64,000 bases of DNA from CAVQYV01 sp963718295 [NCBI: uncultured Methylomirabilota bacterium] (GCA_963718295.1 CAVQYV010000009.1:124001-188000); one strand, 5' to 3'; shown: positions 43,961 through 53,146, counted from the stretch's first letter. The notes: generated by a model from the sequence alone, not told the origin. Made by a program: numbers and translations.

Positions 43961-45770
43961 CGCTTTTCCCTCGTATCGCCCCTTGCCTGCAAATCTGGGC
44001 GCAGAGGCCGCAGGCATTACAGGAGAGGGCGTGGATTCGGACCACTCCCTTTCCCTGGCCCTTCTCCCCGTTTGGCTCCCACTGAAGTGCCGGACAGCCC
44101 AGTTGAAGGCAGAGGCGACATCCGATACACCTGCTCGAATCCACGCGGTAGGCCTCGCCCTTCGTCCCAATTCCCAGGAGGACGCAGGGCCGGTTGGTGA
44201 TGATCACGGAAGGAAAGGGCGAATTCAGCTCTTCCTTCAGCACGGCCCGCGCCTCCCGGAGGTTGTAGGGGTCCACCTCCCTCACCCTCTCGATCCCCAG
44301 GACCTGACAAAGGCGGGGCAGATTGAGCTTTGGACTTGGCTCTCCCTTCAAGGTGACCCCGGTCCCGGGGTGATCCTGTCCGCCCGTCATGGCGGTGGTG
44401 CGATTGTCCAGGAGGATAACCATGACCCGGCCTTTATTGTATGCCACATCCAGAAGCGCCGGGATACCTCCATGGATGAAGGTGGAATCGCCGATGACTG
44501 CAGCGACTTTCGAAGGAATCTTAGGGGAGGGGCCTCCTTGCAGGGCCTTCTCGATGCCCAGGGCATTACCGATGCTTGAGCCCATTGCGATACAGGTATC
44601 GAGGGACTGTATGGGCGGAAGCGCCGCCAGGGTGTAGCATCCGATATCACCGGTGGCCACAATCTTCAACTCCTTCAAAGCGTGCAGGATCCCCATGTGG
44701 GGACAGCCCGCACACAGGACCGGCGGACGCGAGAAGAGGGGGGGCAGGTCCTTTTCCTTCGTTTGGGAGCGGGGGGGTGCCTTCGGCGACCGCGGCAGGA
44801 TTCTCGCCCGGCGCAACCCCTCTTCCACCAGGTCGGGATTCAACTCATTAGTCTGGGGAAAGAGCCCCTTCCCTTCTACAGCGATACCAAGCCCCCTCAG
44901 CTCCTCCTCCAGGAAGGGCTCCAACTCCTCTACCACGATGAGCCTTTTCACCTGGGAGGCGAAATGAGAGATCAGGGTGGGAGGAAGTGGATAGCTGATC
45001 CCCAATTTCAGGAAGGAGGCGGAGGGCAGGACCTCCTTTGCATATTGATAGGAGATGCCGGAGGCGATGATGCCCACCTTCCGATCTCCCCATTCGACCC
45101 GATTGATCCGGGACCTCTCGGCAAACCGTCGTAGGCGCGCCAAGCGTTCCAGGACCAGAGGATGCCTGGCCCGGGCATAACCGGGGACCATCACCCATTT
45201 GGGGGGGTCTTTGATGAAACCCTGCGGGGCGTGCTCTCTTCTTTTTCCCAGGGCAACCGGCCCTTTGGAATGGGAGATGCGGGTGGTGAGGCGAAGGAGC
45301 ACCGGGGTGTCGAATCGTTCAGAGAGATCGAGGCCCAGGAGGGTAAAATCCTTGGCTTCCTGGCTATCGGCAGGCTCCAGCATGGGGATTTGGGCGAATT
45401 TGGCGTAGTAGCGATTGTCCTGTTCATTCTGGGAGCTATGCATCCCCGGGTCATCGGCGGAGACCAGGAGCAGGCCGCCGCGGAGGCCGGTATAGGAGAG
45501 GGTGAGGAGGGAATCGGCGGCCACATTGACTCCCACATGCTTCATGGCGGCCAGGGAGCGGGCCCCGGCCATGGACGCGCCAGCCGCCACATCGAAGGCC
45601 ACCTTCTCATTCGGAGACCATTCGGCGTAGATCTCCGGAAACTGGGAGATGCGCTCCAAGATCTCGGTGCTCGGGGTGCCAGGGTAGGCGGCTGCCACCC
45701 GCACGCCCGCCTCGTAGGCCCCGCGGGCGACGGCCTCATTGCCAGATAGGAGGGCTCTTTTGGATCTCAT
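43953..45770 (-). CDS. iorA: indolepyruvate ferredoxin oxidoreductase alpha subunit
   Basis: A 605-residue catalytic subunit. Order: pyrimidine-binding domain (GNEAVARGAYEAGVRVAAAY, PGTPSTEI, NEKVAFDVAAGASMAGARS), transketolase-C-like domain, thiamine diphosphate domain (VLCAGCPHMG, GDIGCYTLA, AVIGDSTFIHGGIPALLDV, LLDNRTTAMTGGQDHPG), and two C-terminal 4Fe-4S motifs (CIGCRLCLQLGCP and CNACGLCAQICRQGA). It follows the crotonase gene by 32 bases in a leftward operon. Confidence 0.95.
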   Translation of the reverse strand: MRSKRALLSGNEAVARGAYEAGVRVAAAYPGTPSTEILERISQFPEIYAEWSPNEKVAFDVAAGASMAGARSLAAMKHVGVNVAADSLLTLSYTGLRGGLLLVSADDPGMHSSQNEQDNRYYAKFAQIPMLEPADSQEAKDFTLLGLDLSERFDTPVLLRLTTRISHSKGPVALGKRREHAPQGFIKDPPKWVMVPGYARARHPLVLERLARLRRFAERSRINRVEWGDRKVGIIASGISYQYAKEVLPSASFLKLGISYPLPPTLISHFASQVKRLIVVEELEPFLEEELRGLGIAVEGKGLFPQTNELNPDLVEEGLRRARILPRSPKAPPRSQTKEKDLPPLFSRPPVLCAGCPHMGILHALKELKIVATGDIGCYTLAALPPIQSLDTCIAMGSSIGNALGIEKALQGGPSPKIPSKVAAVIGDSTFIHGGIPALLDVAYNKGRVMVILLDNRTTAMTGGQDHPGTGVTLKGEPSPKLNLPRLCQVLGIERVREVDPYNLREARAVLKEELNSPFPSVIITNRPCVLLGIGTKGEAYRVDSSRCIGCRLCLQLGCPALQWEPNGEKGQGKGVVRIHALSCNACGLCAQICRQGAIRGKSDA

Positions 45771-45802
45771 GAGCGTGCTTGTATCCCTTCTATGACTCCA
45801 GC

Positions 45803-46585
45803 CTATTTCCCCCGAAATTGAGCCTTCCGTTTCTCCAGGAAGGCGGCCATACCTTCTTTGCGGTCTTCACTTCCCCAAAGTCTCCCAAACGACCTCGATT
45901 CCAGGGCCATCGCCTCTGGCAGAGGGAGGTCTTCCCCTCCAATCACCGCCTCCAGGGCGGCGGAAAGGGCCAGAGGGCCTTTTCGCGAAAGATCCTGGGC
46001 CACGCCTTCCACGAAGGAGATGAGCTGGGCCGCAGGAACCACCTGATTCACCAGGCCGATCCGCCAAGCCTCCTGGGCGTCGATGATCTCACCGCGCAGG
46101 ATCAGGTATAGGCCACGGCCGCGGCCGACGAGGCGAGGGAGGCGCGAATTTCCTCCCCAGCCCGGAATGATTCCCAGGTTCACCTCGGGCTGACCCAATT
46201 TGGCCGATTCGGAGGCAATTCGCAGGGAGCAAGAGATGGCCAGTTCGCAGCCGGCCCCCAGGGCCAGGCCATTGATGGCGGCAATGGAGGGTTTATTCAA
46301 CTCCTCCAGGTGCCGGTAGACCCTCTGCCCCAGGCGCGAGAAGGCTTCCGCCTCCCCCGGGCTCATGATCGCCATCTCCTGAATGTCGGCGCCGGCGGCA
46401 AAGGCCTTTTCTCCGGCCCCGGTGATGATCAGAACCCGTATTTGATCGTCCTTTCCGACCTCTGTCAGGGCCTCCCCCAATTCCTCGATCATCCTCTGCC
46501 CAAAGGCGTTGAGCTGCTGAGGCCGATTCAGGGTAATCCAGGCAATCCTTTCTTTCTTCTCCAAAATGATCTGCGATGGTTCCAT
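45803..46585 (-). CDS. enoyl-CoA hydratase/isomerase (crotonase) family protein with one catalytic Glu missing
   Basis: A 260-residue crotonase-fold acyl-CoA enzyme. The oxyanion-hole segments are ITGAGEKAFAAGADIQEM and INGLALGAGCELAISCSLRI. Of the two acid residues of true hydratases, the first is present (LGQPEVNLGIIPGWGG) but in the second position (LAMEMVLTGD in rat hydratase) the aligned residue is Tyr (GLYLILRGE). That suggests an isomerase, hydrolase or lyase reaction rather than plain hydration, by inference. The ATG directly follows the stop of the dehydrogenase gene (TAGATG). Confidence 0.85.
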   Translation of the reverse strand: MEPSQIILEKKERIAWITLNRPQQLNAFGQRMIEELGEALTEVGKDDQIRVLIITGAGEKAFAAGADIQEMAIMSPGEAEAFSRLGQRVYRHLEELNKPSIAAINGLALGAGCELAISCSLRIASESAKLGQPEVNLGIIPGWGGNSRLPRLVGRGRGLYLILRGEIIDAQEAWRIGLVNQVVPAAQLISFVEGVAQDLSRKGPLALSAALEAVIGGEDLPLPEAMALESRSFGRLWGSEDRKEGMAAFLEKRKAQFRGK

Positions 46586-47482
46586 CTAATCCTCCCCCCA
46601 GGTCAGGGAGATGGGCCGGGGCTCGGGTCCTTTGTAGTCGTAGAAGCCCTTGCCGGCCTTCTTCCCCAGCCAACCGGCGAGCACCATCCGCCGCAAAAGG
46701 GGCGGAGGGGCGAACCTCTGCTCCCGGTATTCATCGAACATGACTTCGGAGATATGGAGCAGGATGTCGAGGCCGATGAAATCGGAGAGGGCGAGGGGCC
46801 CCATGGGATGACCACACCCCAGGCGCATCCCTTGGTCGATATCCCCGGTGGAGGCGAGGCCATTCTCCAGGGATTGGATCGCATCCAAAAGATAGGGAAC
46901 CAGGAGCCGGTTGACCACAAACCCGCAGCGATCCTGGGCCAGAACGGAGGTTTTGGGGAGGGAGGCGACGAACTCCTGAGCGAGACGCAGGGTCTGGGAA
47001 GAGGTGAAGGGGGTCCTCACGATCTCCACCAGTTCCATGACCGGAGCCGGATTGAAGAAATGAAGCCCAATCACCTGTGCTGGCCTCTGGGTGCTGGCCG
47101 CCAGCTCCGTGATCGTGAGGGAGGAGGTATTGCTCGCAAACAGGGTGGAGGGCGGGCAGAGGGCATCCAGCTTCTGCAGGTGGTCCTTCTTCAAATCGAT
47201 CTCTTCGGGGAGGGCCTCGATGATCAGCTGACAATCCTTCATCTCCTCCAGGCCGATCACCCCGCGCAGTCGGCTCCAGGTCTCACTTTTGGCGGCCACA
47301 TCCAACTTGCCCTTCTCCACCGCCCTTTCCAGGCCCTTCTCGATCCTTGCCATCCCCTTCTTCAAGAGTCCCTCTTCGGGCTCCCTCACAACCGTGGCAA
47401 ATCCTGCACTCGCCACCACCTGGGCGATTCCGGCCCCCATGGCCCCACATCCCAAAATGCCGACTTCCTTGATTTGCTCCAT
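46586..47482 (-). CDS. 3-hydroxyacyl-CoA (3-hydroxybutyryl-CoA) dehydrogenase
   Basis: NAD(P)-dependent oxidation of 3-hydroxyacyl-CoA. The 298-residue protein has the Rossmann motif GILGCGAMGAGIAQV, IIEALPEEIDLKK, FASNTSSLTITELA, catalytic His in GLHFFNPAPVMELVEIV, and the C-terminal domain GFVVNRLLVPYLLDA, LGCGHPMGPLALSDFIGLD, GKKAGKGFYDY. ATG 47482 follows GGAGAGGAGAAG. It is the first gene of the leftward hbd-crotonase-iorAB operon, with a promoter about 50 bases upstream. Confidence 0.92.
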   Translation of the reverse strand: MEQIKEVGILGCGAMGAGIAQVVASAGFATVVREPEEGLLKKGMARIEKGLERAVEKGKLDVAAKSETWSRLRGVIGLEEMKDCQLIIEALPEEIDLKKDHLQKLDALCPPSTLFASNTSSLTITELAASTQRPAQVIGLHFFNPAPVMELVEIVRTPFTSSQTLRLAQEFVASLPKTSVLAQDRCGFVVNRLLVPYLLDAIQSLENGLASTGDIDQGMRLGCGHPMGPLALSDFIGLDILLHISEVMFDEYREQRFAPPPLLRRMVLAGWLGKKAGKGFYDYKGPEPRPISLTWGED

Positions 47483-47510
47483 CTTCTCCTCTCCCTTCAC
47501 CGATCATCCA

Positions 47511-47540
47511 TTGACAGGAACCGGTCCAGAGGATTAGCAT
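47511..47540 (+). promoter_or_regulatory. rightward promoter for the DUF151 gene
   Basis: TTGACA at 47511-47516, 18-base spacer, TAGCAT at 47535-47540 (4/6). Its -10 overlaps that of the opposing promoter. Confidence 0.5.
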
Positions 47541-47560
47541 CTCGATCTGGGAGATGTCAA
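47533..47560 (-). promoter_or_regulatory. leftward promoter for the hbd-crotonase-iorAB operon
   Basis: Read leftward: TTGACA at 47560-47555, 16-base spacer, GCTAAT at 47538-47533 (4/6). It shares four bases of -10 with the rightward promoter. Confidence 0.5.
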
Positions 47561-47602
47561 GAGAAAATGGCCCCACGGGATATCGGAGGAGGAGGATGTG
47601 AA

Positions 47603-48223
47603 ATGAGTCATAGGAAGAGGATCGTCATCACCCTGTTGGGATTCTGGTGGGTCGCATTGGGGAGCAGTTCAGCGTGGGCGGCTTCGGCCCAGGGGGTGCC
47701 AAAAGACCAGATGAGGGAGGCAGAGGTTCTCGGTGTGGCATTGGAGGGCACCTCGAAGCAGCCCTATGTACTGTTACGGGAGAAGGACGGGGAGGGGGTA
47801 ATCGAGATTTTCATAGGGACCTCCGAGGCCCAATCGATCGCCCTGGCGTTGAACGAACAGCCCACCCCACGACCCCTCACCCACGACCTGATGATCTCCA
47901 TCCTGAGGGAACTGCAGGTGAAGGTGAAGGGGATATCCATCATTGATCTCCGGGAAGACACTTACTATGCCCTTCTCGATCTGCAAAGTGAAACGAAGGA
48001 GCTCTCCCTGGATTGTCGTCCCAGCGATGCCATTGCCATGGCGCTCCGGGCAGGAGCCCCCATTTTCGTCCATACCAAGCTGCTCAAGGAGCCTCCCTCC
48101 CAGCCCGCCCGGCTTGACGAAAAGAGCGCCTCTTGGTCCCAAAGATCTTCTCGCCGCTTCCCAGAAGAGATGATGGGCCTCGGGAGGGTCTTTGCCCCCC
48201 ACCAGATCCGAGAATTGTCTTGA
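47603..48223 (+). CDS. exported DUF151 (bifunctional nuclease-like) protein
   Basis: A 206-residue protein with a signal peptide (MSHRKR, hydrophobic core, cleavage near AWAASA) and a DUF151 domain (about 35-165): REAEVLGVALEG, FIGTSEAQSIALALN, PTPRPLTHDLMISILRELQV, TYYALLDLQS, LDCRPSDAIAMALRAGAPIFV. Cytosolic members have been called bifunctional nucleases; an exported copy is common in deltaproteobacteria and its role is unclear. ATG 47603 is chosen for GGAGGAGG before it and the signal peptide. The frame is open far upstream but lies opposite hbd there. Confidence 0.88.
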   Translation: MSHRKRIVITLLGFWWVALGSSSAWAASAQGVPKDQMREAEVLGVALEGTSKQPYVLLREKDGEGVIEIFIGTSEAQSIALALNEQPTPRPLTHDLMISILRELQVKVKGISIIDLREDTYYALLDLQSETKELSLDCRPSDAIAMALRAGAPIFVHTKLLKEPPSQPARLDEKSASWSQRSSRRFPEEMMGLGRVFAPHQIRELS

Positions 48224-48298
48224 TTTTTGGGAGGAAATGTGGCATACGCTCTCCGCAGAGCATGGAGAACAAGAGATTATCAGGATAAGGAGAGCCGC

Positions 48299-50248
48299 AT
48301 GAAAAAGATCTTCACCACGATGATTTGGGTAGTCCTCTCTATCCTATTTGCCATATCCTTCGCGATAGTGACCGGGATTCTCCATCCCCAGGAGAAGGTG
48401 AACGCCCTCTGGCTTGTGGTAGCAGCCGCCTCTTTCTTCACCATTGCCTACCGGTTCTATGGGAAATTCCTTGCCACAAAAGTGACGGCTTTGGATGACT
48501 CCCGGATTACCCCTTCCTATCGCCTGAACGACGGGACCAACTACTATCCCACCAACAAATGGGTACTATTTGGACACCATTTCGCGGCCATTGCCGGAGC
48601 GGGTCCTCTGATCGGACCGGTTCTCGCGGCACAATTCGGCTATCTGCCCGGCTTCCTCTGGATTTTGATCGGCTGCGTCCTTGCCGGATCGGTACAGGAT
48701 TTCATCATCCTGGTAGGATCGATGAGAAGGAATGGAAAGTCGCTGGCCGTGATCGCCAAGGACGAGGTGGGGCCGGTCACCGGAGTGGCCGCTCTCTTTT
48801 GCATCCTCTTCGTTCTGATCATTTCCATGGCGGGCCTGGGGATCGTGGTGGTGAATGCCCTCTTCCGCAATCCGTGGGGAACCTTCATCATCGCCATGAC
48901 CATTCCCATTGCCATCTTCATGGGCATATACATGAAGTCCATTCGACCGGAGAAGGTCCTGGAGGTATCCCTCATCGGGGTCGTCCTGCTCTGCGTCACC
49001 GTGATCTACGGGAGAGGAATCCTGGGGACCTCGGTTGCCTCTTTGTTGGACTTGAACGCCAATTCCCTGGCGTTCATCCTGGCGATATACGGTTTTGTCG
49101 CCTCTGTCCTCCCCGTTTGGTTGCTCCTGGCTCCTCGGGATTATCTCTCCTCCTTCATGAAGATCGGAGTCATTACTCTCCTGGGGGTGGGGGTCATAGC
49201 GGTTCATCCCGATCTGCACATGGCCGCTGTCACCCGCTTCGTCCACGGGGGTGGTCCCATCATCCCGGGAACGCTCTTTCCCTTCCTCTTCATTACCATT
49301 GCCTGTGGGGCGATTTCAGGGATGCATACCATCATTGCCTCCGGAACGACCCCCAAGATGATCCAAAAGGAAAGGTATGCCCTGCCCATCGGGTATGGTG
49401 CCATGCTGACGGAGGGATTCGTTGCCGTCACCGCCCTGATCGCGGCCACGGTGCTGATCCCCGGTGACTACTTTGCCATCAATACCAAGCTTTCCTTCGA
49501 CCAATTGGCGGCGATGGGATTTCCCGTCTCCCAGTTGGATTCCCTGTCGAGTCGCATTGGAATTAGCCTGGCAGGGAGGCCCGGGGGTGCGGTTACCCTG
49601 GCCGTAGGGATGGCCTACATCTTCTCCTCCATCCCCTTTTTGAACCATCTCATGGCCTATTTCTACCAGTTCGCCATCATGTTCGAGGCCCTTTTCATCC
49701 TGACGGTCATCGATGCCGGCACGCGGGTGGGGCGCTATGTGGTGCAGGAACTGGGCGGATATATCTACAAGCCATTCGCGGACCTGCGGTCTCTATCAGC
49801 CAATGTCATCGCCAGCCTGATAGTGGTCGTTTCCTGGGGCTATCTCATCTATACCGGCTCGGTTCAGACCATCTGGAGGATGTTTGGCACGGCGAACCAG
49901 CTCCTGGGGATGCTTGCTTTGTGCATCGGCTCCACCCTCATCATCAAGATGGGGAAGGCGAAATACGCTTGGGTCACCCTCCTTCCCATGACTTTCATGG
50001 CCTCCACGACTTTCACCTCTTCCATCAAGCTCATTCGGGAATACTACACCAAGGCGTTCTCCTCTCTGCCCGATGCCGGCATCTATAAGCTTAACATGAT
50101 ACTGATCTCCGTCATGTTTCTGTTGGCAGTGACCATCCTGATCGATTCCATGGTCAAATGGTATGGGTATTACACCAAGAGGAGGCCCATTATTTCCACC
50201 GAGGTGATCGCCAGGGAAATCGCCCTGGGGGACAGGCCCGCCAGCTGA
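48299..50248 (+). CDS. cstA: carbon starvation protein A (peptide/pyruvate transporter family)
   Basis: Inner-membrane transporter of 649 residues with about sixteen to eighteen helices. Signature stretches: YYPTNKWVLFGHHFAAIAGAGP, QDFIILVGSMRRNGKSL, FLFITIACGAISGMHTIIAS, GTTPKMIQKE, LFILTVIDAGTRVGRY and WRMFGTANQLLG. CstA homologues import peptides or pyruvate during carbon limitation. ATG 48299 follows AAGGAGAG. It is 75 bases after the DUF151 gene and may be cotranscribed with it. Confidence 0.93.
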   Translation: MKKIFTTMIWVVLSILFAISFAIVTGILHPQEKVNALWLVVAAASFFTIAYRFYGKFLATKVTALDDSRITPSYRLNDGTNYYPTNKWVLFGHHFAAIAGAGPLIGPVLAAQFGYLPGFLWILIGCVLAGSVQDFIILVGSMRRNGKSLAVIAKDEVGPVTGVAALFCILFVLIISMAGLGIVVVNALFRNPWGTFIIAMTIPIAIFMGIYMKSIRPEKVLEVSLIGVVLLCVTVIYGRGILGTSVASLLDLNANSLAFILAIYGFVASVLPVWLLLAPRDYLSSFMKIGVITLLGVGVIAVHPDLHMAAVTRFVHGGGPIIPGTLFPFLFITIACGAISGMHTIIASGTTPKMIQKERYALPIGYGAMLTEGFVAVTALIAATVLIPGDYFAINTKLSFDQLAAMGFPVSQLDSLSSRIGISLAGRPGGAVTLAVGMAYIFSSIPFLNHLMAYFYQFAIMFEALFILTVIDAGTRVGRYVVQELGGYIYKPFADLRSLSANVIASLIVVVSWGYLIYTGSVQTIWRMFGTANQLLGMLALCIGSTLIIKMGKAKYAWVTLLPMTFMASTTFTSSIKLIREYYTKAFSSLPDAGIYKLNMILISVMFLLAVTILIDSMVKWYGYYTKRRPIISTEVIAREIALGDRPAS

Positions 50249-50550
50249 TTTAGACGGTAGCCATCATAATCATAAGAGATACTTCGCGCCGCTGGTTTTC
50301 ATGCCCTAAGCGCTTGGACGACGCCTTTATCGGATAGGATCGACAGCCGGCTTCAGGATATCTCCCCCGAAGGATGGTCACTTTTCGGGAAGAGCGTGCA
50401 CTTTTCCTCGCGCGCTGCCTCACCGTGGATGTGCCCAATCCCCCTCGCCCGGCCTCGTCCGCCATGAAACCCCTGCAGATTGTCCAAGCGGTCAACGTCC
50501 CGTGGGGCCATCCCCTTCTTTCTGGACTCTCCCTGTTTTCTTGTTTTCTA
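50249..50550. other. intergenic region, no gene supported
   Basis: Open frames on both strands lack start signals and recognisable content. It separates cstA from the promoter of the transketolase-ftsEX unit. Confidence 0.5.
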
Positions 50551-50579
50551 TTGCGAAGTCGGCCAAAAGACCTTATGAT
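50551..50579 (+). promoter_or_regulatory. promoter of the transketolase-ftsEX unit
   Basis: TTGCGA at 50551-50556 (4/6), 17-base spacer, TATGAT at 50574-50579 (5/6). Transcription would start at about 50586, after the ATG at 50583, which decides the start codon of the next gene. Confidence 0.55.
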
Positions 50580-50612
50580 AAAATGGGCATAAAAACAGAA
50601 AGGGGAAGAGAT

Positions 50613-51440
50613 TTGAGCGAGGCCGAGCTTAGGCTCAAGGACCTGCAAGAAAAGGCTCGACAGATCCGTATTCATATCCTCAAGATGCTTACCCATTCGG
50701 GCTCTGGGCACACGGGCGGTTCGCTTTCGGCGGTGGAAGTGATCACCGCCCTCTATTTTTGCAAGATGCGCCACAAGCCCCAGGACCCTACCTGGGAGGA
50801 TCGGGACCGCTTCGTCCTTTCCAAAGGACATGCCGCTCCCGCCCTCTATGCCGCAATGGCGGTGGCAGGGTATTTCCCCGCGGAGGAGCTCCTTACGCTC
50901 CGTCAGCTCGGTAGTCGGCTGCAGGGCCACCCCGACATGCGGGCGCTTCCCGGCATTGACTTCTCCACCGGATCCCTGGGACAGGGCCTCTCCGTGGCAA
51001 ATGGCATGGCCCTCGCCGCCCGGTTGGACGGCAAAGACGTGCGGGTCTATGCCCTGATGGGAGATGGGGAAATCCAGGAAGGACAGATCTGGGAAGCGGC
51101 CATGGCGGCCTCCCATTACCAGATTGACAATGTGTGCGGCATCTTGGATTTCAATAAGCTCCAGATCGATGGGAGGGTATTGGAGGTGATGTCGGTTGCC
51201 CCGGTGGCGGATAAATGGAAGAGCTTTGGTTGGGAGGTCATGGAGGTGGACGGGCATGACTTCTCGCAGATCCTCCCTGCTTTGGATCGATGCGAGGAGA
51301 TCAAGGGCCGACCCAGCCTGGTAATCGCCCATACTACGAAAGGGAAGGGCGTCTCTTTTATGGAGAATGAAGTGAAATATCACGGTGTCGCTCCAACGAC
51401 GGATGAGCTGGAAAGGGCCCTGAAGGAGTTGGGTACCTGA
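50613..51440 (+). CDS. transketolase N-terminal subunit
   Basis: Thiamine diphosphate-binding half of a two-gene transketolase (pentose phosphate pathway). The 275-residue product has MLTHSGSGHTGGSLSAVEVI, RFVLSKGHAAPALYAAMA, STGSLGQGLSVANGMALA, and the diphosphate motif GDGEIQEGQIWEAAMAASH to NKLQIDG. The TTG at 50613 follows AGGGGAAG; an upstream in-frame ATG at 50583 would lie before the predicted transcript start and has no ribosome site. It ends 12 bases before the C-terminal half. Confidence 0.9.
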   Translation: MSEAELRLKDLQEKARQIRIHILKMLTHSGSGHTGGSLSAVEVITALYFCKMRHKPQDPTWEDRDRFVLSKGHAAPALYAAMAVAGYFPAEELLTLRQLGSRLQGHPDMRALPGIDFSTGSLGQGLSVANGMALAARLDGKDVRVYALMGDGEIQEGQIWEAAMAASHYQIDNVCGILDFNKLQIDGRVLEVMSVAPVADKWKSFGWEVMEVDGHDFSQILPALDRCEEIKGRPSLVIAHTTKGKGVSFMENEVKYHGVAPTTDELERALKELGT

Positions 51441-51452
51441 GGAGGTGATACG

Positions 51453-52451
51453 ATGCGAATTGAGACCTTGAAAACGGATATGGTGAAGATGAAATCCAAG
51501 GAGAACGAATACGAATATCTTTCCACTCGGGATGCTTATGGGAAAACCTTGGTCAGGTTGGGCAAGCTCCACCCGGATATTGTGGTCTTGGACTCCGATC
51601 TCTCCGCCTCCACCCGTACGACCCTCTTTGCCAAGGAATTCCCGGACCGCTTTTTCAACTTCGGAGTGGCCGAGGCCAATATGATTTCCACCGCTGCCGG
51701 CCTAGCCGCCTCGGGCAAGATTCCCTTTGCCAGCAGTTTCGCCATCTTTGAGACCGGCAGGGCCTGGGAACAGATTCGCCAATCCGTCTGCTATCCCCGG
51801 ATGAATGTCAAGCTGGTAGTGAGCCACGGAGGAGTTACCGTGGGGGAGGACGGCGGATCCCATATCTCCATCGAGGATGTCGCCCTCATGCGCATATTGC
51901 CCCATATGACCGTAATCGTTCCCGCCGATGCCTACGAAACGGAGCGGGCGGTGGAGGAAGCTGCCTTCCATGAAGGTCCCGTTTTCATTCGACTCTCCCG
52001 GGAGAAGTCCCCGGTTTGCTTTTCGGAATCCTGCAGCTTCCAGATCGGCAAGGCCCCTCGGCTTCGCGAGGGGAGAGATTTGACCATCATTGCTGCGGGC
52101 CTCATGGTCTCCCGATCCCTCGTGGCCTCCGAGATATTGAGCCAGGAAGGGATAGAGGCAAGGGTCGTCAATTGCTCCACCATCAAGCCCCTCGATGAAG
52201 AGGAGATCTTGGCCGCTGCCCGCCAAACTGGAGCCATCCTGACGGCCGAGGAGCATTCCGTCATCGGGGGACTGGGCTCTGCCATCGCCGAGTTCCTGAT
52301 GGAAAGGGAACTGGTCCCCCTGATGAGGATCGGGATTCCCGACTGTTTTGGGATCTCGGGAAGACCTGCTCAGCTCCTGGAGCGCTTCGGGCTGACCGCA
52401 GAGAATGTCGCGAAGTCGGCCAAGGTGCTCCTGGAACGAAAGAATTCTTGA
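51453..52451 (+). CDS. transketolase C-terminal subunit
   Basis: Partner half holding the pyrimidine-binding and C-terminal domains, 332 residues. Motifs: STRDAYGKTL, VVLDSDLSAST, FNFGVAEANMISTAAGLA (with the catalytic Glu), SHGGVTVGEDGGSHISIEDV, VIVPADAYE, then LTAEEHSVIGGLGSAIAE and FGISGRPAQLLE. AGGAGGTGATACG precedes the ATG. Its TGA at 52449-52451 touches the open frame of ftsE, so the two may be coupled. Confidence 0.92.
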   Translation: MRIETLKTDMVKMKSKENEYEYLSTRDAYGKTLVRLGKLHPDIVVLDSDLSASTRTTLFAKEFPDRFFNFGVAEANMISTAAGLAASGKIPFASSFAIFETGRAWEQIRQSVCYPRMNVKLVVSHGGVTVGEDGGSHISIEDVALMRILPHMTVIVPADAYETERAVEEAAFHEGPVFIRLSREKSPVCFSESCSFQIGKAPRLREGRDLTIIAAGLMVSRSLVASEILSQEGIEARVVNCSTIKPLDEEEILAAARQTGAILTAEEHSVIGGLGSAIAEFLMERELVPLMRIGIPDCFGISGRPAQLLERFGLTAENVAKSAKVLLERKNS

Positions 52452-52471
52452 TCAAGGATCTCCCCCCAGAC

Positions 52472-53146
52472 ATGATCCAGATGATCCATGTCACCAAGAC
52501 CTTCGATGAGGATGTATCGGCTCTCATCGATATCAGCCTCCACATTCCCAAGGGTGAGCTTGCCTTTGTCACCGGACCCACCGGGGCAGGGAAGACCACC
52601 CTGCTTCGTCTCCTCTACCGGGACGAAGTCCCCACTTCAGGACAGGTCCTGGTACAGGGAAGGAATGTGAGTCGCCTCTCGGATGGAGAATTGCCGTGGT
52701 TGCGGCGGAGCATAGGGATCATCTTTCAGGACTTCAAGCTGCTGAACGACCGGTCTGTCTATGAAAACTTGGCCTTCGTCTGTCGCATCCTGGGGTATCC
52801 CCAGGCCGAAGAGAAAAAGAGGGTCACCCAGGCCTTGTCCCTCGTTAATCTTGGCGCCAGATCGCACCTTATACCTTATCACCTCGCCGGAGGAGAACAG
52901 CAAAGGGTGGCCATTGCCAGGGCTCTCCTCCATGACCCCCTCATCGTTCTGGCGGATGAGCCGACCGGAAATCTCGATCAGGAAGAGGCCCGGCAGATCA
53001 TGGATCTATTGAGGGAGATCAATCTCCGGGGGGCGACGGTCTTGGTGGCAACCCACGATTCAGAGCCAGGGCGGAGTGCGGATCATCACCTCAGCCTTCT
53101 CAAAGGCCGCATCGTGGAGGAGCGAGTTGCCCATCGCCGTGATTAG
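52472..53146 (+). CDS. ftsE: cell division ATP-binding protein FtsE
   Basis: ATPase of the FtsEX complex that gates periplasmic murein hydrolases at the division site. 224 residues from ATG 52472 ([11 protein letters not shown], the normal family start); a TTG at 52448 overlapping the previous stop is the alternative. Walker [10 protein letters not shown] (35-43), [18 protein letters not shown], signature [15 protein letters not shown] (first residue Ala instead of Ser at position 2), Walker [12 protein letters not shown], switch His ATHD. Its 3' end overlaps ftsX. Confidence 0.93.
   Translation: MIQMIHVTKTFDEDVSALIDISLHIPKGELAFVTGPTGAGKTTLLRLLYRDEVPTSGQVLVQGRNVSRLSDGELPWLRRSIGIIFQDFKLLNDRSVYENLAFVCRILGYPQAEEKKRVTQALSLVNLGARSHLIPYHLAGGEQQRVAIARALLHDPLIVLADEPTGNLDQEEARQIMDLLREINLRGATVLVATHDSEPGRSADHHLSLLKGRIVEERVAHRRD

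Noticed and set aside
46310-47602. A 430-codon N-terminal extension of the DUF151 gene
   Set aside because: It lies opposite hbd and crotonase genes; the signal peptide and ribosome site at 47603 fix the real start.
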